Positions 1 to 6,185 of a stretch of DNA of 7,484 bases are shown piece by piece. Source of the DNA: Chloroflexota bacterium (lineage in GTDB: Bacteria > Chloroflexota > UBA6077 > JACCZL01); assembly GCA_013695975.1 (NCBI GenBank), contig JACCZL010000421.1, positions 1 through 7,484 on the forward strand, given 5' to 3'. The notes under the pieces were generated by a model. That model did not search any database. It had not been told where the DNA came from and saw nothing but the letters and a program-made list of their open reading frames with translations. A program made the translations under genes and the position numbers. Within the stretch, counting starts at the first letter, position 1. Each line of letters begins with the position of its first letter.

Positions 1-44
1 ACACTCCGCGTTCTTCGCTATCATCTGGGGACACGCGAACCGCT

Positions 45-48
45 GGAG
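45..48 (+). promoter_or_regulatory. ribosome binding site of leuS
   Basis: GGAG lies 7 nt before the ATG at 56, which is good Shine-Dalgarno spacing and supports that start. Only 55 bases lie upstream in the window, so promoter or leader control (for example a T-box) cannot be judged. Confidence 0.6.
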
Positions 49-55
49 CTGCCCG

Positions 56-2560
56 ATGTCGAAGACGTATACGCCGGGGGAGATCGAGCCGCGCTGGCAG
101 CGGCGCTGGGAGGACGAGGGGCTCTACGTCGCCGAGCCCGCGCCGGACCGGCCGAAGCACTACGCGCTGGTGATGTTCCCCTACACCTCGGGCGACCTCC
201 ACATCGGGCACTGGTGGAACTTTGGCATTGCCGACGCCCACGCCCGCTACAAGCGGATGCAGGGCTTCAACGTCCTGATGCCGATGGGCTTCGACGCCTT
301 CGGCCTGCCGGCCGAGAACGCCGCGATCAGCTCCGGCATCCATCCGCACACGTGGACGGTCCGCAACATCGAGCGGATGGAGCGGCAGCTCCGCACGATC
401 GGCGGTGTCTTCGACTGGACCAAGGAGCTGGCGACCTGCTTCCCCGAGTACTACACCTGGAACCAGTGGTTTTTCCTGAAGTTCTACGAGCAGGGGCTGG
501 CCTACCGGGCCGAGGCGCCAGTCAACTGGTGCCCGCGGGACCAGACTGTTCTGGCCAACGAGCAAGTGGTCGACGGGCGCTGCGAGCGTTGCGGGGCGGC
601 CGTTATCCGCCGCGACCTCGAGCAGTGGTTCTTCAAGATCACCGACTACGCCGAGGAGCTGCTCGACTTCTCCCAGATCGAGTGGCCCGAGCGGGTCGAG
701 ACGATGCAGCGGAACTGGATCGGTCGCTCCGAGGGCGTCGAGTTCCGCATCCCGGTCGAGGGGCATCCCGATGTCGAGATCCCCGTCTACACGACCCGGG
801 TCGACACCGTGTTTGGGATCACCTGGGTCGTCCTGGCGCCGGAGCACCCACTGGTTGATCGCCTGACCGCGCCGGGGCAGCGCGAGGCGGTCCGCGCCTA
901 CCAGGAGGGGGCGAGGCGCCAGAGCGAGATCGAGCGGCTCTCGACCGACAAGGAGAAGACCGGCGTCCCGATCGGGGCCGACGCGATCAACCCGGCCAAC
1001 GGCGAGCGGGTGCCGATCTGGATCGCCGACTACGTCCTGTTCACCTACGGGACCGGCGCGATCATGGCCGTCCCGGCCAGCGACGAGCGCGACTTCGAGT
1101 TCGCTCGGGCCTTCGATCTGCCAATCCGCGAGGTCGTCTGCTCGGGCGAGGCGGCTGGGCACGACCCGGCGCGTGGGGTCCATCCGGAGCTCGAGGTCGC
1201 CTACGTCGAGCCGGGGACGATGGTCAACTCGGGCCAGTTCGACGGGCTGCCGTCGCTCGATGCGAAGGGGCAGATCGCCGATTGGTTCGAGGCGCGCGGG
1301 ATCGGCACGCGGACGGTCAAGTACCGCCTGCGTGATTGGCTGATCTCACGCCAGCGCTACTGGGGCACACCGATCCCGATGCTCTACTGCCAGGGCGACT
1401 GTGGGATCGTGCCGGTCCCGGAGGAGGACCTGCCGGTCCTGCTGCCGGAGGACGCCGAGTTCAAGCCGACCGGCGAATCCCCGCTCGCCACGAAAGCGGC
1501 CTTCGTCAACGCGACCTGCCCGACCTGCGGCGGCCCGGCCCGGCGCGAGACGGACACCATGGACACCTTTATGGATTCGTCCTGGTACTTCCTGCGCTAT
1601 CCGGACGCCCACTACGACCGCCCACCCGGCTTCGACCGAGAGAAGACGGCCTATTGGATGCCGGTCGACCAGTATATGGGCGGGGTCGAGCACGCGGTCC
1701 TGCACCTGCTGTACTCGCGGTTCTTCGTCAGGGTGCTGCGCGACCTCGGGCTGGTCGACTTCTCGGAACCGTTCACCCGCCTCTATAACCAGGGCGCCAT
1801 CCTCGGACCGGACGGCCATCGGATGAGCAAGAGCCGTGGCAACGTCGTCAACCCGGACGACTACGTCGCGACGATGGGCGCCGACACGGTCCGCTGCTAC
1901 CTGATGTTCATCGGCCCCTGGGACGCCGGCGGGGCCTGGAACCCCCAGGGCATCAACGGCGTCCACCGCTTCCTGAACGACGTCTGGGCGCTGGTGACTG
2001 GGGAGGAACGGGGAGCGAGGGGGGAGGGTCGAGAGGAGACGCTCACCCGCGCATCGCCCGACCAGGCCGATGCGCGGTTGCGGCGGGCTCTCCACCAGAC
2101 GCTCCACGGGGTGACCGACGACCTTGACCGGTTCCGCTTCAACACGATGATCGCCAAGCTGATGACCTTCCGGAACGTGATGCAGGAGGTTCGGGGCTCA
2201 GTGTCCGCCGAGGCGTGGTCCGAGGCGACCCGGGGCCTGCTCTTGATGCTCGCGCCGAGCGCCCCTCACATCGCCGAGGAGCTCTGGACGCACCATCTGG
2301 GGCAGCCTTACAGCGTCCATCAGCAGAACTGGCCGACCTGGGACGAGCGGCTCGCGGCGGAAGACGAGCTGATCATTCCAGTCACCGTTAACGGCAAGCC
2401 GCGCGATACGCTCAAAATCCCGGCCTCGAAGCGCGACGACCAGGAGTGGGTCAAGGCGCAGGCGCTCGAGCTGCCCCGCATCAAGACCCTGGTCGACGGC
2501 CAGGCCGTCCGCCGTGTCGTCTACGTGCCCGGGAGGGTCCTGAACCTGGTCGTATCGTGA
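56..2560 (+). CDS. leuS: leucyl-tRNA synthetase (class Ia), complete
   Basis: Cytosolic enzyme that charges tRNA-Leu with leucine using ATP and hydrolyses mischarged products. The 834 residues fit the bacterial LeuRS range. The HIGH motif is at residues 49-52, and the KMSKS loop at 589-593 reads RMSKS. A zinc-type set C159, C176 and C179 follows NWCP. The CP1 editing domain (about 225-415) has the Thr-rich TTRVDT at 246-251 and a GTGAIMAVPASDERD segment in which both conserved Asp (343, 346) are kept, while the His usually written before the first Asp is Ser342. RDWLISRQRYWG, DTMDTFMDSSWYFLRY and a C-terminal VNGK..VPGR..N.VV domain complete the family pattern. A second Cys set (CQGDC, CPTC) lies in the zinc/leucine-specific insert. 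The start at 56 is supported by GGAG 7 nt upstream. A Gly/Glu/Arg-rich linker near residues 649-662 is encoded by a G-rich repeat listed separately. Confidence 0.98.
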   Translation: MSKTYTPGEIEPRWQRRWEDEGLYVAEPAPDRPKHYALVMFPYTSGDLHIGHWWNFGIADAHARYKRMQGFNVLMPMGFDAFGLPAENAAISSGIHPHTWTVRNIERMERQLRTIGGVFDWTKELATCFPEYYTWNQWFFLKFYEQGLAYRAEAPVNWCPRDQTVLANEQVVDGRCERCGAAVIRRDLEQWFFKITDYAEELLDFSQIEWPERVETMQRNWIGRSEGVEFRIPVEGHPDVEIPVYTTRVDTVFGITWVVLAPEHPLVDRLTAPGQREAVRAYQEGARRQSEIERLSTDKEKTGVPIGADAINPANGERVPIWIADYVLFTYGTGAIMAVPASDERDFEFARAFDLPIREVVCSGEAAGHDPARGVHPELEVAYVEPGTMVNSGQFDGLPSLDAKGQIADWFEARGIGTRTVKYRLRDWLISRQRYWGTPIPMLYCQGDCGIVPVPEEDLPVLLPEDAEFKPTGESPLATKAAFVNATCPTCGGPARRETDTMDTFMDSSWYFLRYPDAHYDRPPGFDREKTAYWMPVDQYMGGVEHAVLHLLYSRFFVRVLRDLGLVDFSEPFTRLYNQGAILGPDGHRMSKSRGNVVNPDDYVATMGADTVRCYLMFIGPWDAGGAWNPQGINGVHRFLNDVWALVTGEERGARGEGREETLTRASPDQADARLRRALHQTLHGVTDDLDRFRFNTMIAKLMTFRNVMQEVRGSVSAEAWSEATRGLLLMLAPSAPHIAEELWTHHLGQPYSVHQQNWPTWDERLAAEDELIIPVTVNGKPRDTLKIPASKRDDQEWVKAQALELPRIKTLVDGQAVRRVVYVPGRVLNLVVS
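2000..2028 (+). repeat. G-rich repeat inside leuS, possible G-quadruplex
   Basis: GGGGAG occurs three times, starting at 2000, 2010 and 2021. Four G-runs (2000-2003, 2010-2013, 2019-2024, 2026-2028) are separated by loops of 6, 5 and 1 nt, which fits the usual G-quadruplex rule on the coding strand. The tract stays in frame and encodes a low-complexity Gly/Glu/Arg linker between the catalytic core and the anticodon-binding helical domain. The repeat pattern and G-runs are seen directly. Folding, or origin by slippage or insertion, is inference. Confidence 0.5.
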
Positions 2561-2562
2561 CG

Positions 2563-2586
2563 GCGTGGCAGGATGGCCTGCCACGC
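2563..2586. terminator. hairpin between convergent genes, possible bidirectional terminator
   Basis: GCGTGGCAGG at 2563-2572 pairs perfectly with CCTGCCACGC at 2577-2586 around a 4-nt loop, giving a 10-bp GC-rich stem that starts 3 nt after the leuS stop. It lies between leuS (+) and the PH-like gene (−), whose ends are 82 bp apart, so it could stop transcripts from both sides. Neither strand has a T-run after the stem, so it is not a textbook intrinsic terminator. It may instead act as an mRNA 3' end stabiliser. Confidence 0.5.
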
Positions 2587-2642
2587 GATCGAGCAGCGCC
2601 GACGCTGCAGTCTTCCCATGCGTTCGGGTTCCTCGGCCACAG

Positions 2643-3023
2643 TCATGCGAGCTCGCTCTGGAGCAGCTCCGTCATGATGAGCTTGTACGCACGCTGGGCC
2701 TTGTCGCCGCCGCGGAACTCGAACTCGAACTCCTCGGACCCGGTCTTGATGACCAGCGAGCTGCTGGACCCCCACAGGCCCCGCCCCTCGTCGACGCTGC
2801 TGACCGACGTCACCTTGCTGAACGGGATGCTGGTGAGGGCTTTCCGCCTGGCCATGAAGGCCTTGTCGTAGAAGATCAGGCGCTTGTTGGTGATCCCGAC
2901 GAAGCCGGTGCCTGACCCCTTGCAGTCGTAGACGGCGTACAGGCGCTCGCCCTCGAGCACCCAGGGCAGGATCTGCTCAGCCTGGCCCTTCTGGTCGTAG
3001 TCGATGTCCCCGAGATCCGCCAT
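2643..3023 (-). CDS. small bacterial PH-like domain protein (YokE-like), function unknown
   Basis: A 126-residue soluble protein with no signal peptide or membrane segment. It has an acidic N-terminal helix (about 3-25, with QAEQILPWVLEGE), then a pattern typical of bacterial pleckstrin-homology-like proteins: GERLYAVYDCKG, the core GTGFVGITNKRLIFYDK (38-54), a basic stretch, IPFSKVTSVSSVDEG (66-80), strands at 89-103, and a closing helix (107-122). This order of strands and the GxTNkRLIFY signature match the YokE-like bPH family by recollection. In eukaryotes the fold binds lipids or proteins, but the ligand in bacteria is mostly unknown and none can be read here. The gene ends convergently with leuS and diverges from the TauE/SafE gene. 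The ATG at 3021-3023 has a strong AGGAGG upstream. It looks intact and monocistronic. Confidence 0.85.
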   Translation of the reverse strand: MADLGDIDYDQKGQAEQILPWVLEGERLYAVYDCKGSGTGFVGITNKRLIFYDKAFMARRKALTSIPFSKVTSVSSVDEGRGLWGSSSSLVIKTGSEEFEFEFRGGDKAQRAYKLIMTELLQSELA

Positions 3024-3029
3024 GGTTCG

Positions 3030-3035
3030 CCTCCT
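3030..3035 (-). promoter_or_regulatory. ribosome binding site of the PH-like gene
   Basis: On the − strand AGGAGG lies 6 nt before the ATG at 3021-3023. This is the strongest Shine-Dalgarno match in the window. It fixes the start and suggests efficient translation. Confidence 0.75.
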
Positions 3036-3113
3036 GCGCGATATAGAGACAGGCTACAATGCCGAAGGCCTGATTGTCATCCAGGTGATGGCGGGTCCGA
3101 AGGTCGCGCTATG

Positions 3114-3146
3114 GGGAGCTTGCTGAATCTGGTCGTGGGGTGACAG
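3114..3146 (+). repeat. echo of the leuS 3' end (direct repeat of 2531-2563)
   Basis: Aligned without gaps, 2531-2563 and 3114-3146 match at 25 of 33 bases, with a core of 13/14 identical bases (2540-2553 against 3123-3136). The leuS copy translates to GRVLNLVVS followed by TGA. This copy, read in the same register, gives GSLLNLVVG followed by TGA. Two of the differing codons are synonymous (AAC/AAT, GTA/GTG). LNLVV before the stop is the LeuRS C-terminal strand, so this may be a decayed remnant of a second leuS end. The codons before it in this frame do not continue LeuRS similarity. Chance resemblance is not excluded. Confidence 0.4.
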
Positions 3147-3186
3147 TGATCACCGCGTTCCGCGTTCCGGGTGTCGAGTAGCACGT

Positions 3187-3960
3187 TTGCCGAACTGGGA
3201 GCTCGGAGCCTGGAACGCGGATCTCGTTTCCCTGGCGCTCGTGCTGCTGGTCATCTTCGGCGCGGCGATCGTGAAGGGGGCGATCGGGTTTGGCTTTCCG
3301 CTGATCTCGGTCCCGCTGATCGCGATTATCCTGGACGCCCGGAGCGCCGTGATCATCCTGTCGGTCGCGTCGCTCGTCAGTAGCGCGGGCATCCTCTTCC
3401 GCGGGGGCGGGAGTCGGGCGACGCTGCGACGGCTCGCGCCCACCCTGGCGGGACTCGGCGTCGGGACGATCGGGGGCGCGCTGCTGGTGGCGTCTATCGA
3501 CGCCTCCCGCCTGGGGCTGGTCGTCGGCGCCAGCGCCCTGATCTTCGTCGCGACCTCGGCCCTGAAGCCGGACCTGGCAATCCCGACTCGCCTGGAGCGC
3601 TACCTGGCCTTGCCGATGGGGCTGCTCGGGGGGTTACTCGGGGGCAGCACGAGCATCTTCTCGCCGGTGGTCGTCGCGTACCTCCACACCCTGCACCTTG
3701 TCAGGCGAGAGTTCGTCTTCTTCCTGACGGTGCTCTTCGTGGTCGGCGGCCTGGTCCAGGTGACCAGCTACGCGCGGCTCGGGCTCTACGACGCCCGCCT
3801 GCTGCTGATCATCCTGCTCTCGTGCATCCCGAACCTCGGGGGCGTCCAGCTCGGCATCCGCCTCCAGGATCGGCTCGACCCGGTCCTGTTTCGCCGCCTG
3901 GTCCTCGCGGTGATTACCCTCTCAGGCCTCAACCTTCTGGGCAAGGGCCTCTGGGGTTAG
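3187..3960 (+). CDS. TauE/SafE-family membrane permease
   Basis: A 257-residue inner-membrane protein of the TauE/SafE (sulfite/organosulfonate exporter) family, with about eight hydrophobic segments (near 12-28, 33-49, 54-71, 84-104, 109-124, 138-165, 174-194, 204-254). The family's two half-repeats are visible: GAIGFGFPLISVPLIAI (31-47) and GLLGGLLGGSTSIFSPVV (145-162). Family members export sulfite, sulfoacetate or related anions, or are simply annotated as sulfite exporters. No sulfur gene lies nearby, so the substrate is unassigned. The start is TTG at 3187. No ATG or GTG lies upstream in frame before the stop at 3124-3126, and the next candidate, GTG at 3241, would cut the first membrane segment. 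The Shine-Dalgarno match is weak (GAG at 3176-3178). The 3' end overlaps the convergent c-di-GMP gene by 39 bp. Confidence 0.88.
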   Translation: MPNWELGAWNADLVSLALVLLVIFGAAIVKGAIGFGFPLISVPLIAIILDARSAVIILSVASLVSSAGILFRGGGSRATLRRLAPTLAGLGVGTIGGALLVASIDASRLGLVVGASALIFVATSALKPDLAIPTRLERYLALPMGLLGGLLGGSTSIFSPVVVAYLHTLHLVRREFVFFLTVLFVVGGLVQVTSYARLGLYDARLLLIILLSCIPNLGGVQLGIRLQDRLDPVLFRRLVLAVITLSGLNLLGKGLWG

Positions 3961-6171
3961 CAGCGTGGTCCGCCGAACGCGACGGGACGCCAGCGGCACG
4001 GGCCTTGGCACGTCGACGCGCCCTCGCGGGTTTCCCCCCCGAGCGACTCGAACAGGCTGCTCCAGCCCCCAGGGTGACTCGCTCAACCACCGCTCCACCT
4101 CGGCTACAGGCAGCGGACGGCTCATGTAGTAGCCCTGGGCAAGGTCGCAGCCGAGAGCGGCCAACAACTCCCAGGTTGCCACATCCTCGACGCCCTCGGC
4201 AACCACGAGAAGGCCCAGGTTGTGACCTAGCTCGATCGTCGAGCGCACGATCACCGCGTCGTTGTCGTCGAGCGCCATCCGCATCACAAAAGACTTGTCG
4301 ATCTTCAGCTCCCCGACCGGCAGCCGGTTGAGGTAGGCCAGCGACGAGTAGCCGGTGCCGAAGTCGTCGATCGCGATCTGGATGCCCATGGCGCGTAGCG
4401 CGGTCAGGATCTTCATCGCTCGCGTCGGATCGTCCATGACGGCGCTCTCGGTGAGCTCGACGCCCAACCGGTCGGGCGCCACGTTGCAGCGCTTCATGAG
4501 CGTGGCGATGGCGTCGACGAGATGCTGGTCTCGCAGGCTTCGCGCCGACAGGTTTACCGTCACGGGGATGTCCAGGCCGCGCTCCCCCCACACCTGGCAC
4601 TGGCGGAGCGCGGCGTGGAGCACCCAGCTCGTGAGGGGGAAGATCAGCGAGGTCTGCTCGGCCATCGGGATGAACTGGTCCGGCGGAATCAGGCCGCGCT
4701 CGGGATGTTGCCAGCGCACCAGTGCCTCCATCCCGACGACGCGAGCGGTGGCGAAGCTGACCAACGGCTGGTAGTGCAAGACGAGATCGTTGTGGTCGAT
4801 CGCGCGCCGCAGCTCGCCCATGAGCGCCAGGCGGCCGGTGCTGTGGGTGTCCTGGTCGGCGGCATAGACAGCGAATCCGCTGGTGGCGCGTTTGGCGGTG
4901 TACATCGCCACGTCCGCGTGGCGCAGGAGCGTCGCGGCATCCAGGCCGTGCTCGGGGTACAACGCGATCCCGATGCTGGCCCCAACCGCGATCTTCTGGT
5001 CTCCCAACGGGACGGCCTCTTCCAGGGCGCTCAGGACCTTGCCCGCGGTGATGATCGCGCCCTCGACATCAGCGTCGGGCAGCACCATGGCAAACTCGTC
5101 TCCGCCGAGCCGCGCGACCGTGTCGGATGCACGCAGCACCGCCTGGAGGCGCTGTCCGACCTGCTGCAACAGCAGGTCGCCGGTGTGGTGGCCGAGGGTG
5201 TCGTTGACCTCCTTGAAGCGGTCCAGGTCCATGATGAGCAGGGCGAGCGTGCGTTGGTCGCGATCGGCCTTGAGGATGCCCTGGTTCAGGCGATCCAGAA
5301 GCAGGGTCCGATTCGGCAGGTCGGTCAGCGCGTCGTGCAGCGCCTGGCGCTCGAGCGCTTCCTCAGCCTGCCTCCGCTCGGTGATGTCCTGGGCGGCGCC
5401 GTAGATGCGGGTGACACGGCCGTGCGACTCGTCCCAGACGGGGCGGCCGCGATCGCAGACGAGGCGACTCTCGCCACCCTTGGTCACGACGCGGAACTCG
5501 CCGACCTCTGACCCTGCCGAGCGGAGCGACTGCCATAGTCGCTCCGCGGTCGCTCGGTCGTCGGGATGGACGAGGCTAGCCCAGCCGCCCCCGGCGGCGA
5601 CTTCCTCGAGAGAGAATCCGGTGATTCGCGAGAAGGCTTCGGTCACCCACTCACACTGGAGCGTACCGTCGGGCAGGACGCTCAAGGAGTAGGCGTAGTC
5701 CGAGGTCAACTCGGAGACTGCCCGGTAGCGCGCCTCCGACTCGCGGAGCGCGGCCTGGTTGCGCTTGAGCTGTTCAGTCTTCTTGAACAGGTCGACGAAG
5801 ACCTTGACTTTCGACTTCAAGATGTCTGGATCGAAGGGTTTGAGGATGTAGTCGACTGCGCCGACCGAGTAGCAGGTGGACACGTACTTGTCGCCCTTGC
5901 TGGCGGCCGTGAGGAAGATGATCGGCGTGTTCCGCGACTTCTCGCGGGCCCCGATCAGCGCCGCCGTCTCGAAGCCGTCCATGTCCGGCATCTGGACGTC
6001 GAGGAGGATCGCGGCGAAGTCGTGACGCAGCAGATGCTTCAAGGCCTCCACGCCGGAGCCGGCCTTGATCAGGTTGCACTCGACGCCCTCGAGCACTGCC
6101 TCGAGCGCCACCAGGTTCTTCGGCTCGTCGTCGACCATCAGGAGATTGGCGTTCCGCGACTCAATCTGCAT
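3922..6171 (-). CDS. response regulator with PAS, GGDEF and EAL domains (c-di-GMP turnover)
   Basis: A 749-residue cytosolic regulator predicted to make and degrade cyclic di-GMP. The receiver domain (about 8-125) has acidic pair D14/D15, phospho-acceptor D58 in LLDVQMPDMDG, T88 and K111. A signalling helix (128-150) leads to a PAS domain (about 150-268, VHPDDR, ending AAQDITERRQAEE). The GGDEF domain (about 275-437) has DLDRFKEVND, an exact GGDEF at 356-360 and an inhibitory RxxD at 347-350, exactly five residues before it. The EAL domain (about 445-697) keeps E482-A-L, N540, ELTES (572-576), DDFGTG (602-607), K623/K626, EGVE (659-662) and QGY (679-681). Both activities could therefore be real. 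A Pro/Arg-rich tail (about 700-749) has no recognised domain and runs over the 3' end of the neighbouring gene. It is the last gene of an operon, 14 nt after cheR. The ATG has GGGGAG 7 nt upstream (6179-6184). Confidence 0.95.
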   Translation of the reverse strand: MQIESRNANLLMVDDEPKNLVALEAVLEGVECNLIKAGSGVEALKHLLRHDFAAILLDVQMPDMDGFETAALIGAREKSRNTPIIFLTAASKGDKYVSTCYSVGAVDYILKPFDPDILKSKVKVFVDLFKKTEQLKRNQAALRESEARYRAVSELTSDYAYSLSVLPDGTLQCEWVTEAFSRITGFSLEEVAAGGGWASLVHPDDRATAERLWQSLRSAGSEVGEFRVVTKGGESRLVCDRGRPVWDESHGRVTRIYGAAQDITERRQAEEALERQALHDALTDLPNRTLLLDRLNQGILKADRDQRTLALLIMDLDRFKEVNDTLGHHTGDLLLQQVGQRLQAVLRASDTVARLGGDEFAMVLPDADVEGAIITAGKVLSALEEAVPLGDQKIAVGASIGIALYPEHGLDAATLLRHADVAMYTAKRATSGFAVYAADQDTHSTGRLALMGELRRAIDHNDLVLHYQPLVSFATARVVGMEALVRWQHPERGLIPPDQFIPMAEQTSLIFPLTSWVLHAALRQCQVWGERGLDIPVTVNLSARSLRDQHLVDAIATLMKRCNVAPDRLGVELTESAVMDDPTRAMKILTALRAMGIQIAIDDFGTGYSSLAYLNRLPVGELKIDKSFVMRMALDDNDAVIVRSTIELGHNLGLLVVAEGVEDVATWELLAALGCDLAQGYYMSRPLPVAEVERWLSESPWGLEQPVRVARGGNPRGRVDVPRPVPLASRRVRRTTLLTPEALAQKVEA
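4034..4040 (-). repeat. G7 homopolymer in the coding strand of the GGDEF-EAL gene
   Basis: Seven consecutive C on the + strand, read as seven G in the coding strand, cover the codons for RGG in the C-terminal tail just after the EAL domain. Loss of one G would end the protein at a TAA at 3957-3959, almost abutting the TauE/SafE stop. Gain of one G would end it at 3929. The tract is seen directly. Slippage or sequencing error is only a possibility. Confidence 0.6.
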
Positions 6172-6178
6172 GAGCTAT

Positions 6179-6184
6179 CTCCCC
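6179..6184 (-). promoter_or_regulatory. ribosome binding site of the GGDEF-EAL response regulator
   Basis: GGGGAG on the − strand lies 7 nt before the ATG at 6169-6171 and directly after the cheR stop codon (TAG, 6186-6188). This fits an operon in which the downstream gene starts translation on its own site. Confidence 0.65.
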
Positions 6185-6185
6185 A

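Noticed and set aside
24..37. T-box-like sequence before leuS
   Set aside because: About half the positions of the conserved 14-nt T-box match, and the specifier stem and antiterminator would lie outside the window.
1..858. A + strand frame open from base 1 through 858, possibly the end of an upstream gene overlapping leuS
   Set aside because: Beyond the leuS start the reading becomes Arg/Ala/Pro-rich out-of-frame sequence. With only 55 bases upstream, a real upstream gene cannot be shown or excluded.
1346..2107. 253-codon open frame on the − strand within leuS
   Set aside because: It is antisense to the conserved LeuRS catalytic region, with no domain and no ribosome site.
3055..3060. TACAAT as a −10 element for the permease gene
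   Set aside because: It is a close hexamer match, but no reasonable −35 lies at 16-18 nt and there is no extended −10.
3022..3126. 34-codon + strand frame (starting MVRLLRDIETGY) in the divergent intergenic region
   Set aside because: Its start overlaps the PH-like gene's ATG on the other strand, its ribosome site is weak, and no family is recognised. It is not enough to call a gene.
3865..3887. 9-bp hairpin inside the permease 3' end as terminator for the − strand operon
   Set aside because: On the − strand transcript one internal pair becomes a C-A mismatch, and no T-run follows. It lies in conserved coding sequence.
4522..5511. 329-codon open frame on the + strand opposite the GGDEF-EAL gene
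   Set aside because: It is antisense to strongly conserved GGDEF/EAL coding sequence, shows no recognisable domain, and is explained by G/C-rich third positions leaving the opposite strand free of stops.
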